The notes: a model not told the origin generated them from the sequence alone. DNA of 64,000 nucleotides from JAKZVK01 sp965237575 (GCA_965237575.1 CBDEGI010000004.1:1674001-1738000); one strand, 5' to 3'. Shown: positions 1 through 9,178, numbered from the stretch's first letter. Made by a program: numbers and translations.

Positions 1-380
1 GGCGGTGGGTGAAATGGGTGACGATACGCCCCCAACCCGGTCGTGCCGCTCCAGAGGAGCGACAAAACGATAGCCGCGCCGAGGCAGGGTTTCCACAAAT
101 CGTGGCTGGTTGGCTGAATCGTCCAACGCCTCACGGAGCCGGTTGACAGCCGAGTTGAGGCTGCGGTCGAAGTCGACGTAGGTATCCCCCGGCCAGAGCC
201 GCTCGCGCAACTCTTCTCGAGTCACCACCTCGCCTGGACGATCGAGCAGGACGCCAGCACTTGGAACGGCTGCTCCTGGAGCTTGAGCTTGCGGCCGTTT
301 TTCCGTAGCTCACCCGCCGCGAGGTCCACTTCAAAGACCCCAAATCGGATGATGCGCCTCGATGCGTTGAACTGTTCCAT
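1..380 (-). pseudogene. Frameshifted, partial winged-helix regulator (paralogue of the next gene)
   Basis: This stretch is a near copy of the first part of the gene at 440-2683 and reads leftward from an ATG at 380 towards the window edge. The first ~40 codons match the OmpR/PhoB-type winged helix of that neighbour. At about 249-250 one G of the neighbour's GGG triplet (2551-2553) is absent, so the recognition-helix half is read out of frame. The sequence stays closely similar to the neighbour down to base 1, so a propeller gene probably continues outside the window. Either the copy is inactive or there is a sequencing or assembly error. The tandem arrangement, with 59 bp between this start and the neighbour's stop, indicates a local duplication. 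Confidence 0.7.
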
Positions 381-439
381 CACCGAAACCGAATATCAAG
401 CGATGCCTTCATGGCGAACCTACTGTCGCTCTTTGAAGG

Positions 440-2683
440 TCATTGCTGTTCTTGGTCGCGGAACTCGGCGTACCAGTTTTGGACGACGCGAATGGCGCGC
501 GGGCTGTGGATTGATTCCGCTAAGACGAAGCGCCGACCGTCGCGTGAAACATCATATCGGTGCCCGGGGAGATTATATTGCAAGTTGGAATCCTTGAACA
601 GGGGCTTGGGAGAGCCGACAGAAAAACGTGGGCCCGTGGTGACTGACACGGCCATTAACGTGTCATTCTCCACGTAGAACAGTTCTTTGCCGTCGCGGCT
701 CCACCGCGGCTGGGAGCCCCCGTGGCCCGAGACCCGCAATCTGCCGCTACCTTCCGGGAAAGACCGAACGTAGATCTCCTTTTGGCCTGACTCGTCCGAG
801 CAGTAGGCTAGAAACTGAGCGGTAGGCGACAGCACTCCAAGGGATTCATCAGAGATCGTTTGCAGGAACGGAACCTCTTCATACCCGCTTCCATCGCCCT
901 TCCACTTCAGGTAAAACAGGTCGCGCTGGGTCTTCGAAGATTCTGTGCGGTAGAGTTCACACCGGTCAAAAACTAGGTATCGGCCGTCCCGGGACCAGTC
1001 GGTTGGAAACTCATGGAGTGGTGTGGCGACAAGCTCTTCCGTTTCGCCACTGCCATCGGCGGCCCTGACCAAGATGTCAATGTTGTACTTGGGCGTGGGT
1101 GGATAGGAGGCTGAAAAAAACGCGATTCTGTCTCCTTGGGCTGACCAAACCGCGCCCCCCTCCAGACCGGGATTGAAGGTCAGACGAGTCTTGATGTTGC
1201 GCGCCGTGTCGTGAAGCCACACCTCCCAATTGGGTTCGTTCCCAGCGACGGCGACCGCAGCTCCAGAGGGTGAGAGTGACACTTGTCCGATGCGCTGCGG
1301 TTGGCCAATTTCTCCCAGCTTCGTGCCACCGCGGTCTTTCCAGACGAGCTGGTGTAGTCTTGGTGGTCTATCGAAATAAGCCAACGTGCCGTCACGCGCG
1401 ACACTCGGGTGCTCGCTGTTCTCGCTGACAAGAAAGGATTTGCCCGTGGGCTTCAATGTCTGGAGGGAGAAAGGCAGCGCCCATAGGCGGTGCCCCCCGC
1501 GGGCGCGCAACCGGCTGAACAGAATGTGACCGGTGGGAGAATAGACCGCATTGCGGCCTTGAACTAAGACACTTCGCGTGCCGGAGTCCAAATCCTGCAC
1601 CAGAATCTTAGAGTCTCGCTGGTAAGTCGCACGGGGCCCGGACGTGAATCCGTCCGTGAATAGCAGTATCCGCTCGCCGGCCTCAACAGGCAAGAAATGC
1701 GGGTTCGTGAAACCCTGCCCGGGTTCGGAGTTCTCCGGCCCAAACAACAGCTTGGGACTGCCACCCTGCGCCGAAACCTGGTAGAAGCTTGTTGGGGGCG
1801 GCCCCGCGGCAAATACGATCCACTCGCCATCCGGGCTCCAGGCTCCGTCAGAGATCCCCGAAGGTAGCCGACAAAGCGTAATGGCTGGACCGCCGTCAGG
1901 CGAAATCTTCTTGAGTTCCCCGCCGGCAACGAAGCCGATAGACTCACTCGTCGGCGACCAAAATGGGAACACCGCCCCTTTGCTCCCCTCGATGACCCGC
2001 GGTTCGGTTTTCTCCAGATCCTGAATCCACAGGTTCCGGGCTGCGTCCTCGCCCGGCGCAACGTACGCCAGATACCTTCCGTTGGGCGAGATTTCCGTTC
2101 TAGGCCACAGATAACTGTTGTCAGTGAGCGAAAACGCAAACTTCCGGAGGGGTGCCTCTGAGTCACGCGGCGGTGCGCGAAACCAGAGCGCAACAATCAC
2201 CCCAATCGCGACGACGAACGCGGCTGCGAATATCCGCTGCTGGAGCCGGGCGCGGCGTAGCGATGCCTGTAGAGTCGCCCCTGTCGGAGCTTTCAACGCT
2301 TCGGTGGCGAGTGGAATGGGTGACGATACGTCCCCAACCCGGTCGTGCCGCTCTAGAGGAGCGACAAAACGATAGCCGCGCCGAGGCAGGGTTTCCACAA
2401 ATCGTGGCTGGTTCGCTGAATCGTCCAGCGCCTCACGAAGCCGGTTGACCGCCGAGTTGAGGCTGCGGTCGAAGTCGACGTAGGTATCCCCCGGCCAGAG
2501 CCGCTCGCGCAACTCTTCTCGAGTGACCACCTCGCCTGGACGATCGAGCAGGGACGCCAGCACTTGGAAGGGCTGCTCTTGGAGCTTGAGCTTGCGGCCG
2601 TTGTTCCGTAGCTCACCCGCCGAGAGGTCCACTTCAAAGGCCTCAAATCGGATGACCCGTCTCGAAGGGTTGAACGGTTCCAC
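440..2683 (-). CDS. Winged-helix DNA-binding protein with C-terminal TolB-like propeller
   Basis: The protein has 747 residues. Residues ~8-105 are an OmpR/PhoB-type winged helix (EVVTREELRERLWPGDTYVDF is the usual signature region, given here only as a landmark at ~51-71). A linker follows, then one transmembrane helix at ~150-170, then a periplasmic beta-propeller of PD40/WD40-like repeats (WSPDGEWIVF, WSRDGRYLVF and similar). This is the membrane-bound one-component regulator layout common in acidobacteria: DNA binding inside, ligand or protein sensing outside. The start is GTG, with AGGTG six bases upstream. No target is known. The protein ends in a QNWYAEF motif shared with the propeller protein at 15831, which shows a common origin of their propellers. 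Confidence 0.88.
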   Translation of the reverse strand: MEPFNPSRRVIRFEAFEVDLSAGELRNNGRKLKLQEQPFQVLASLLDRPGEVVTREELRERLWPGDTYVDFDRSLNSAVNRLREALDDSANQPRFVETLPRRGYRFVAPLERHDRVGDVSSPIPLATEALKAPTGATLQASLRRARLQQRIFAAAFVVAIGVIVALWFRAPPRDSEAPLRKFAFSLTDNSYLWPRTEISPNGRYLAYVAPGEDAARNLWIQDLEKTEPRVIEGSKGAVFPFWSPTSESIGFVAGGELKKISPDGGPAITLCRLPSGISDGAWSPDGEWIVFAAGPPPTSFYQVSAQGGSPKLLFGPENSEPGQGFTNPHFLPVEAGERILLFTDGFTSGPRATYQRDSKILVQDLDSGTRSVLVQGRNAVYSPTGHILFSRLRARGGHRLWALPFSLQTLKPTGKSFLVSENSEHPSVARDGTLAYFDRPPRLHQLVWKDRGGTKLGEIGQPQRIGQVSLSPSGAAVAVAGNEPNWEVWLHDTARNIKTRLTFNPGLEGGAVWSAQGDRIAFFSASYPPTPKYNIDILVRAADGSGETEELVATPLHEFPTDWSRDGRYLVFDRCELYRTESSKTQRDLFYLKWKGDGSGYEEVPFLQTISDESLGVLSPTAQFLAYCSDESGQKEIYVRSFPEGSGRLRVSGHGGSQPRWSRDGKELFYVENDTLMAVSVTTGPRFSVGSPKPLFKDSNLQYNLPGHRYDVSRDGRRFVLAESIHSPRAIRVVQNWYAEFRDQEQQ

Positions 2684-2934
2684 GGCAGCACCTGGGCGGC
2701 TGAACGGATTACGCGAAGGTCACAGGGTCACCCAATTGTAACGCCGCCGTTCCGACAAATCACCCAGCTTGGATCCTAGGTCGGGGGAAACAAGTCTGTC
2801 TTGTAGGTAAGCCTCTTATTATCAGTCGTTCGTGTCGTGACAATCTTTCAACCGACAGGTGGCGTCCGGGTGCCTTGAAGCGCCTGGTCACCTGATCCAC
2901 TCTCGGCCTAGCCCCAACCCCGGAGGTGCTGGCC

Positions 2935-4212
2935 GTGAGCAGCTTGTTTTCAACGAGTCTCTTACTGAGTCTCCTCGCCATCTCCCCCAATCCATGCGCC
3001 CAGGCGGCGGAGTCGGGGATCACTTCCGCACCCACGCCAGCCAAGCTACAGGTACGGCTCTACGACTACGCACGCCTGTCGCCGGCGATGATCAAGTGGG
3101 CCGCCGAGGACGCCAAGGAAGTGCTCTCGAAGGCCGGGATTTCAACTCACTGGTTGGACTGCTCGATGAGTCTGTCCGACGAAGAGCTCGATCCGTCTTG
3201 CCGGGTCGCATCCGGTCCGACCGTGGTGGTTCTGAAAATCCTGCCGCGCGAAATGGCGGAGCGATTCACCGTGCCGGAAGGGAGCTTTGGCTTCGCGATG
3301 CTTCCCGACAAAGCCAGGGGGTTCGGCAGCCAGGCCGTTGTCTTCTATCACCGTGTGAACGAACTCGCGGCCGACATGGATTCCTACCGCTCTGTCGCGC
3401 TGGGTCACATTCTGGCGCATGAGATCGGGCACTTGCTGTTGGGGTCCGGAAGTCATTCCAGCCAAGGGATCATGAAGGCGACTTGGCAGAACGCAGACAT
3501 GGAAAAGGCGATCCGAGGCAAGATGCGCTTCACCCCAAAGCAAGCCAAACGGATGAGGGCTCAGATGTTGGATAGAATTCATGCCTTGGGAACCGTCCCG
3601 TGCGAAGCCGATCTTAGACCAACAATTACGGTACGTGTCTTTAACTATGCCGGAGTCGCGGAGAGGATCGTGGCTGCAGCGAAAGAGCAAGCCGGCAAGG
3701 TACTCCGTAAAGTCAACGTCGAGACCGTATGGGTGGAGTGTCCTACTTCCCTGGCAGAGCTGCGGACCAACATGGCCTGCCGCGGCCGTCCAACGGCGAC
3801 TGAGCTTGTCATCCGGATCATTCCACGTTCGCAGAACCCACGTTATCCGTTGGGTTTTGCGGCCCTGCCAACCGAGAAAGGGAAGGTCGCATCGCAGGCC
3901 GGAGTGTTCTTCGAGGCGGCCGAGGAACTGGCTGCCGGCCATCCTACCTCCACAGCTCAGATGCTGGGATACATCCTGACGCACGAGATCGGTCATCTCC
4001 TGCTGGGTGAGGGAGGCCATTCTGAAAAGGGCATCATGCGCACTCCGTGGCTCAAGCAGGAGATGGATGACGCCGCCAGGGGGTGGTTGGGCTTCACCGC
4101 GAAACAGGCCAAACGAATGAAAGCCGACCTGTTGGCCCGTGCCCGACTTGCTGCGACATCGGCGTCTCTCAGCCTCCAGCAGTACATTCCCCAGCGCGAC
4201 TCACATCTTTGA
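2935..4212 (+). CDS. Secreted protein with two tandem metzincin-like protease domains
   Basis: The protein has about 425 residues. A signal peptide (SLLLSLLAISPNPCAQA) is followed by two homologous domains of ~190 residues. Each carries HEIGHLLLGxxxH (H152/H156/H164 and H340/H344/H352) followed by S-x-x-GIM, the place of a metzincin Met-turn. Each domain ends with a conserved F(T)xKQAKRM segment. The spacing is HExxHxxxGxxxH, two residues longer than the classical HExxHxxGxxH. I chose GTG 2935 over GTG 2926 because GGAG at 2922-2925 is nine bases from 2935 but touches 2926. A single-domain relative lies at 20158. A zinc-dependent extracellular peptidase is an inference; the exact family is not recognised. 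Confidence 0.75.
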   Translation: MSSLFSTSLLLSLLAISPNPCAQAAESGITSAPTPAKLQVRLYDYARLSPAMIKWAAEDAKEVLSKAGISTHWLDCSMSLSDEELDPSCRVASGPTVVVLKILPREMAERFTVPEGSFGFAMLPDKARGFGSQAVVFYHRVNELAADMDSYRSVALGHILAHEIGHLLLGSGSHSSQGIMKATWQNADMEKAIRGKMRFTPKQAKRMRAQMLDRIHALGTVPCEADLRPTITVRVFNYAGVAERIVAAAKEQAGKVLRKVNVETVWVECPTSLAELRTNMACRGRPTATELVIRIIPRSQNPRYPLGFAALPTEKGKVASQAGVFFEAAEELAAGHPTSTAQMLGYILTHEIGHLLLGEGGHSEKGIMRTPWLKQEMDDAARGWLGFTAKQAKRMKADLLARARLAATSASLSLQQYIPQRDSHL

Positions 4213-4228
4213 TGTGCCGCCGCACTAG

Positions 4229-4320
4229 CTGTTCTTCCAGGGCGAGACACCCCTAAGTCGATCCACATCATCCAAAACTGGTACGAAGAAGGACTAAGTC
4301 CCGCGAAACGAGCCACATAG
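4229..4320 (+). pseudogene. C-terminal relic of a propeller regulator
   Basis: An open stretch ending at TAG 4318-4320 encodes IHIIQNWYEEGL, matching the extreme C-terminus (RVVQNWYAEF) of the propeller proteins at 440 and 15831. Nothing of the upstream propeller is left. It reads in the same direction as the metzincin gene just before it. This is best explained as the last ~30 codons of a deleted paralogue, and it leads straight into a dispersed 3' element. Confidence 0.55.
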
Positions 4321-4410
4321 GGCCTGGTCCTGCAAAGGTGTTGCGAAATCCGGATTGCACTCCGAATCGGGTACCAGAGACCGCTCACGGTCTCTCAGCT
4401 AAAGGGTGCA
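4288..4410 (+). repeat. Dispersed 3'-trailer element, copy 1
   Basis: The sequence around AGGACTAAGTCCC, then ACGAGCCACATAGG, matches the reverse complement of 14500-14550 by eye with few changes. It also resembles the region downstream of the propeller gene at 15831. The 11-base core GGACTAAGTCC is palindromic. It directly follows the propeller C-terminal relic. Boundaries are approximate. Confidence 0.5.
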
Positions 4411-4472
4411 TCTTGGAGATGTGACCCCGGCTGTCCATCGCGGCCCATAAGGCGCATGTATGATGTCCACAA

Positions 4473-5642
4473 ATGACCACGGACAAGCAGTTCCGCGACC
4501 CAAATCACATCTGCAATCCACGACGCACACGGCGAGACTTCCTCGGCGCATCCGCTCTGCTCTCAACGGCGGCGCTCGCTGGCGGATGCGCCGCGCGTCA
4601 AGCCTCGTTAGTGCTCGATCAGCCGCCCCGCAAATTCGCCCGCGTGAAGGTCTCCCGCGGGCGTGTCATCCGAACCATCGCCGGCCTGCGGCCCCATCGC
4701 GACTCGGGTTTTGTCGTCCGCGCCGACAAGTTCGACAACAAGGTCGTCGTCCACAACTACGGACACACCGGGGCCGGCATCTCGCTCTCCTGGGGCAGCG
4801 CGCACCTCGCCGCCAACCTGGCTCTCGAAACCGGCGCGAAGGAGTTCGCCGTCCTGGGCGCGGGCTGCATGGGTTTATGCACGGCGCGTCTGTTGCAGGA
4901 CCGCGGGGCTTCCGTCACGATCTACACGAAAGACCTTCCCCCGAACACTACCTCGAACGTCGCCGGCGGTCAGTGGTCCCCCCTCGCCGCCTACTCGCCC
5001 GGCAGAGCCACGGCCGAGTACCGCGCACAGTACGAAGCGGCGGCGCGCTTCGCCAACAAGTACTTCCAAGAGCTGAACCTCCCTCGCTACGGCATCCGCT
5101 GGATCCCGAACTACTTCCTCAGCGAACGGCCCTTTCCCGACTACCAAACCTGGGCCGAGACCAACCCCATCGCCGATCTCTACAAGGAACCTCGCCTTCT
5201 CGAACCGGACGAGCATCCGTTTCCCGTGCCACACGTCCAACGCTTCACGACGATGCTGATCGAGCCGCCCATCTTTCTCAGCGAGGTGATGCGGGACCTC
5301 CGGCTCGCCGGCGGAAAGATCGTCGTGCAAGAGTTCACGGACGTGAATCAGGTTTTGGCGCTCCCGCAACGAACGGTCGTCAACTGCACGGGCCTGGGCG
5401 CGAAAGAATTGTTCGGCGACGAAGATCTCATGCCCGTCAAAGGGCAGTTGTCGTTCCTGGTGCCGCAACCCGAAGTCGACTACATCACGCTCGGTGCCGG
5501 GAACCTCTACATGTTTCCGAGAACGGACGGCGTACTTCTAGGGGGAACCTACAAACGAGATGATTGGTCCCTCGAACCCGACCCCGTCGAGACAGACCGC
5601 ATCGTCGAGGGGCACCGCCAGCTTCATGCTGCGATGACTTGA
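4473..5642 (+). CDS. Tat-exported, circularly permuted D-amino-acid-oxidase-like FAD enzyme
   Basis: The protein has 389 residues. The N-terminus has a twin-arginine signal (RTRRDFLG, Arg20-Arg21) ending in a lipobox (LAGGC, Cys39), so an exported lipoprotein is likely. Residues ~64-118 hold GLRPHR and HNYGHTGAGISLSWGSA, which in D-amino-acid oxidases form the C-terminus. They precede the FAD-binding VLGAGCMGLCTARLL (~127-141) and TTSNVAGGQWSP, which are normally N-terminal. The protein then ends at LLGGTYKRDDWS plus ~20 residues, where the usual family member would go on to the GFRP segment. All parts of the fold are present but in permuted order. The substrate is unknown. There is no strong ribosome site at the chosen ATG. 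Confidence 0.82.
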   Translation: MTTDKQFRDPNHICNPRRTRRDFLGASALLSTAALAGGCAARQASLVLDQPPRKFARVKVSRGRVIRTIAGLRPHRDSGFVVRADKFDNKVVVHNYGHTGAGISLSWGSAHLAANLALETGAKEFAVLGAGCMGLCTARLLQDRGASVTIYTKDLPPNTTSNVAGGQWSPLAAYSPGRATAEYRAQYEAAARFANKYFQELNLPRYGIRWIPNYFLSERPFPDYQTWAETNPIADLYKEPRLLEPDEHPFPVPHVQRFTTMLIEPPIFLSEVMRDLRLAGGKIVVQEFTDVNQVLALPQRTVVNCTGLGAKELFGDEDLMPVKGQLSFLVPQPEVDYITLGAGNLYMFPRTDGVLLGGTYKRDDWSLEPDPVETDRIVEGHRQLHAAMT

Positions 5643-5846
5643 AGCGATTTCCTACGCGGTGGAGTTCTGCGTCTGCGCAATATTCGGTCCAACCGCTTCT
5701 ATCGCCTTCAGAGCATCAGTTGAAGGGTAGGCAATCTCGACTGAGAGCGCCCGAAGCATGGCAGGACCGCCACTTCAGGATCTGCAGGGCACTCGATAGA
5801 TCGAAATGCCGATGCCGCCCTTGTACCATGGGAACTGGAGGTTTGC

Positions 5847-6647
5847 ATGGCGGCAACATCTCGCGGACAACACGGTTCCGGTGCGGCTCAAGCGTCGTCC
5901 GACGTTCCGACACCGACTTACGCCGAGCAGGCCCGCACACTGATGCATTTGGGCCGCGTGGGGACGCTGTCGACGCAGTCGCGCAAGCAGCCCGGGTTCC
6001 CCTTTGGTTCGGTCATGCCTTTCGGGCTCGACGACAAAGGACGGCCGCTGTTGCTGATCAGCAACATGGCGATGCACACCCAAAACTTGCAGACCGACCC
6101 GCGCGCGGCGTTACTGGTGATGCAGGACCCGGGCGCGGTCGACGTTCTTGGGGCGGCACGGGTGACGCTGATCGGCGAGGCGAAACCGCTCCCGGAGACC
6201 GACCGTGCCGAGGCGCGCGAACTTTATTTGAAAGCCTACCCAAACGCGAAGTATTGGGTCGATTACGACGACTTCGCCTTCTACCGCATGAGCGTCAAGG
6301 ACGTCTATTTCGTCGGCGGCTTCGGTGTCATGGGTTGGGTCGCGGCCGAAGACTATCGCCAAGCAGAACCCGACCCACTAGCCGACTCGGCCGAAGGCAT
6401 CATCCGTCATATGAACGAAGACCATGCGGACGCGCTCGTGAAGCTGGCGCAGGTTCATGTGGGTATCGAAGCCGCCCAGGCGCAAATGACGGCGGTGGAC
6501 CGCTTGGGTTTTCACGTGCGGCTCAAGACAGCGGAAGGAATGCGCGGTGCGCGCATCGCTTTCACGCGTGCGGTTCTCAATACAAAGCAGGTGCGCGAGG
6601 TGCTCGTCGAGATGGTGAAACGAGCCTCTCCATCCTCGAACCTCTAG
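5847..6647 (+). CDS. HugZ-like haem/PPOX-fold protein with DUF2470 domain
   Basis: The protein has 266 residues. The N-terminal half is a pyridoxamine-phosphate-oxidase-type split barrel (MHLGRVGTLST ... PFGSVMPFGLDDKGRPLLLIS). The C-terminal ~85 residues are a DUF2470 domain starting at IIRHMNEDHADALVKLA. This two-domain layout is that of HugZ haem-utilisation proteins and the plant glutamyl-tRNA-reductase-binding proteins. Members bind haem or flavin in the cytoplasm. GGAGG lies about six bases before the ATG, so the start is secure. It stands alone between the oxidase and tpx. Whether it degrades haem cannot be told from the sequence. Confidence 0.85.
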   Translation: MAATSRGQHGSGAAQASSDVPTPTYAEQARTLMHLGRVGTLSTQSRKQPGFPFGSVMPFGLDDKGRPLLLISNMAMHTQNLQTDPRAALLVMQDPGAVDVLGAARVTLIGEAKPLPETDRAEARELYLKAYPNAKYWVDYDDFAFYRMSVKDVYFVGGFGVMGWVAAEDYRQAEPDPLADSAEGIIRHMNEDHADALVKLAQVHVGIEAAQAQMTAVDRLGFHVRLKTAEGMRGARIAFTRAVLNTKQVREVLVEMVKRASPSSNL

Positions 6648-7004
6648 GCTCACGGTCACGGCAGGCATGGAGTCGGTCGACGTGGCCGCTCAGCCATGTT
6701 CGAGATCGCGGAAACCCCAGCCTGCAGGCCCGTCTAATAGCTCTCGCAAGATCAACATCGCACGAGCAACCAACGGTGGACTTGCTCCGGGTTGCAACAG
6801 CTTGCTCGGATCACCCCTGCAAGCCTGCAACGCTAGCCGCAGCCTGACGGCCTGATTTGACGCCGCCCCCGAGGGACTGTTAGCTTGGACAGTTACGCCT
6901 TGTTTGGCCCGCCGGGGCGTGGCCGCAAGCCGACCGGCAGTCCGAACGGGGCGACTTCAGACGAACACGGTCCTTTCACCGGATCCTTTTCATTCGAGGC
7001 GGAC
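6648..7004. other. Intergenic region, no gene seen
   Basis: I see no supported gene between the HugZ-like gene and tpx. Open frames here lack ribosome sites and recognisable protein. An in-frame extension of tpx to 6885 exists, but it is not supported by family length. Confidence 0.5.
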
Positions 7005-7511
7005 ATGGCAGACGAGAGAACGACGACCTTGCAAGGCAATCCCCTGGCGTTGGCCGGGACCGAGTTGAAGGCCGGCGACGCGGCCCCTGATTTCGAGTTG
7101 ACGGCCAACGATATGAGCGCCGTCAACCTCGCGGCCACCGGCAACGGCACCCGCGTCTTCTTGGCGGTGCCGTCGCTCGACACCCCGGTGTGCGACGCCG
7201 AGACACGGCGATTCAACGAAGAGGCTGCCGGCCTCGGAGACGTCAAAATCTACACGGTGAGCACCGACCTGCCGTTCGCCCAGAAGCGCTGGTGCGGCGC
7301 CGCCGGCGTCGAGCAGGTGCAAACGCTCTCCGACCACAAGACGGGCGCCTTCGGCGAAGCTTGGGGCGTGATGATCCCGGCGCTGCGCATCCACTCGCGC
7401 GCCGTGTTCGTGGTCGATGGCGGCAACAACATCACCTACGCGGAGTATGTTCCCGAGGTGGCCGACCATCCCAACTACGACGCGGCGCTGGCCGCGGCGA
7501 AGTCAGTTTAG
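7005..7511 (+). CDS. tpx: Thiol peroxidase (atypical 2-Cys peroxiredoxin)
   Basis: The protein has 168 residues, the usual Tpx length. The peroxidatic cysteine lies in PSLDTPVCDAETRRF and the resolving cysteine in KRWCGAAGVEQ, the spacing of E. coli Tpx Cys61/Cys95. The enzyme reduces hydrogen peroxide and alkyl hydroperoxides using thioredoxin in the cytoplasm. I chose ATG 7005, with GAGG at 6996-6999, because the frame open to 6885 would add 40 residues absent from the family. It is monocistronic and convergent with the sigma-54 activator. Confidence 0.95.
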   Translation: MADERTTTLQGNPLALAGTELKAGDAAPDFELTANDMSAVNLAATGNGTRVFLAVPSLDTPVCDAETRRFNEEAAGLGDVKIYTVSTDLPFAQKRWCGAAGVEQVQTLSDHKTGAFGEAWGVMIPALRIHSRAVFVVDGGNNITYAEYVPEVADHPNYDAALAAAKSV

Positions 7512-7608
7512 GGCACAAGCCGACCGTCATGCCGGGGCCGTTGCGTCGTGGTTTGACACCACAACCGACCGTTGGATAGCAGGGGTGGGGCCGTTGGCCA
7601 GGTAGGCA

Positions 7609-7630
7609 GGGCGGACGCAGCGGTCCGCCC
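7609..7630. repeat. Short palindromic intergenic repeat, possible bidirectional terminator
   Basis: GGGCGGAC and GTCCGCCC are separated by GCAGCG, and the right side continues into CTAC. The same motif recurs inverted at 55364-55388. It sits between the convergent ends of tpx and the sigma-54 activator gene, where a hairpin could end transcription from both sides. There is no T-run. Confidence 0.5.
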
Positions 7631-7667
7631 CTACACCACACAGGGCTGAGTGGGAGTCAGTGGACCA

Positions 7668-9083
7668 CTACATTACGTAAGGCCGGTCCGATGGGTCAGC
7701 GGCCGGCTCGTTCTGCTCGCCGGCGGCTTCGCTTCCCATCTGCTTTAGCTTGCGATAGAGCGTCGTCTTGCCGATGCCGAGCAGCCGCGCGGCCTTGGTC
7801 TTATCGTTGCGCGTGTGCCGAAGCGCTTGGACGATGGCCTTTTGCTCGAGCCGCTTGAGGTTGAGCGCCTCGTCCGCGCACGCCGGGCCCTCGTCGTCGC
7901 TCGAAACTCGCACGCCTTCGGTGACTCGGCGCGGCAGGTTGTGCACGTGAATCGAGTTGCGCGTCAAGGTCGGCACGGCGGCTTCGATGGCGTTCTTTAG
8001 CTCGCGGACGTTCCCCGGCCAGAAGTACTGCCGCAGCACGTCCATGGCGCCTTCGGTGACAGTGATCGGCTCGTTGCGAAACAGATGCCGCGACGCGAAG
8101 TGCGCCGCCAGCAGAGGGATGTCGTGCCGGCGCAGGCGCAGCGGCGGCAACTCAATGTGTAATACCGCCAAGCGATAGTAGAGCTCGACACGGAAGCGAC
8201 GGTCCGCGACGAGGGCGTCGAGATCCTGGGTGGTCGCGGAGATTGTCCGCACATCAACCGACTGACTGTGGGGGCTGCCCAGCCTGCGCACTTCACCCTC
8301 TTCGAGCAGCCGCAGCAGCTTGGGCTGCATCTCGAGTGGCAACTCGCCCACCTCGTCGAGAAACAGCGTACCGGTCTGCGCGCTCTGCACCAGCCCGGCG
8401 CGGTCGGCCACGGCGCCCGTAAACGCGCCGCGCGTGACGCCGTAGAGTTCGCTTTCGATCAGCGTCGGGGCGAGGCAGGCACAATCGACCGTCACGAACG
8501 GCTTGCCGTTGCGCTCGCCGAGCGCGTGGATGGCGTGCGCGACGAGTCCCTTGCCGGTGCCGGTTTCCCCGTGGATCAGCACCGGAGCGCGGCGGGCCGC
8601 GGCGTGGCGAAGCTGCTCGTAGACGTGCAGCATCTCGGGCGATGCCCCCACGAGTCCGGCGTATTGCATGTTCTGCTTGAGCTTCAGGCGTTCGAGGCGG
8701 CGGGTGCGCACGAACTCGATTCGCTCAAGCAGCAGCTCGGGCGCTGTGCGCAGCGTTTCGGGTGACGCTGCGTCGAAGACGTCATGGCAGCCGGCATGCA
8801 TCAGCGCGACCAGGTCGCGGGGAGCGGGCGGACGGTCGAGCACCACCACGATCTGCATCTGTGGGCGCTCGTGTTTCCACTCGCTCACGAGCCCGGGAGC
8901 CGCGTCGGTGAACGTCCCGGCGTGCCATGCGAGGGCGTCCGCGGTATTCTTGTGCAGCCACGAGGCGGCTTGGCCGCAGGCTACCGAGGCGGCTTCGAAG
9001 CGCTCGTGCGCGGTCCATGCCGGCAGATCGGGGCTGGCCGCGCGATCGTTGACGATCAGCAGCTTGAACCTGGGCTGGGCCAT
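7668..9083 (-). CDS. Sigma-54-dependent transcriptional activator with degenerate receiver
   Basis: The protein has about 471 residues. Residues ~1-135 resemble a response-regulator receiver (VVVLDRPPAPRDLVALMHAG) but show no convincing phosphorylatable aspartate. The central AAA+ domain has Walker A GETGTGKG, the sigma-54 contact loop GAFTGA and Walker B GTLFLDE. The C-terminus has a Fis-type helix-turn-helix (KAARLLGIGKTTLYRKL). It should remodel sigma-54 RNA polymerase at enhancer-dependent promoters. It is divergent from the SDR gene at 9225. The start is ATG 9083 or the adjacent GTG 9086; neither has a clear ribosome site. No kinase partner is adjacent. Confidence 0.9.
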   Translation of the reverse strand: MAQPRFKLLIVNDRAASPDLPAWTAHERFEAASVACGQAASWLHKNTADALAWHAGTFTDAAPGLVSEWKHERPQMQIVVVLDRPPAPRDLVALMHAGCHDVFDAASPETLRTAPELLLERIEFVRTRRLERLKLKQNMQYAGLVGASPEMLHVYEQLRHAAARRAPVLIHGETGTGKGLVAHAIHALGERNGKPFVTVDCACLAPTLIESELYGVTRGAFTGAVADRAGLVQSAQTGTLFLDEVGELPLEMQPKLLRLLEEGEVRRLGSPHSQSVDVRTISATTQDLDALVADRRFRVELYYRLAVLHIELPPLRLRRHDIPLLAAHFASRHLFRNEPITVTEGAMDVLRQYFWPGNVRELKNAIEAAVPTLTRNSIHVHNLPRRVTEGVRVSSDDEGPACADEALNLKRLEQKAIVQALRHTRNDKTKAARLLGIGKTTLYRKLKQMGSEAAGEQNEPAADPSDRPYVM

Positions 9084-9178
9084 CACAGAGCAATCGGCTC
9101 ACGCAGCAGCAGGCATTACAACGCGGGCCTGGCGGGCTGCACGCGCTGTCGCCGGTCGGGCCTTTGCTTGGGAAGTCC

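Noticed and set aside
4460..6847. Long plus-strand frames overlapping the DAO-like and HugZ-like genes
   Set aside because: Arg/Pro-rich translations in another frame of well-supported genes.
9130..9150. Sigma-54 promoter before the SDR gene (GG-N10-GC near the activator gene)
   Set aside because: The -12 part reads CACGC rather than TTGCA, so the match is not convincing.
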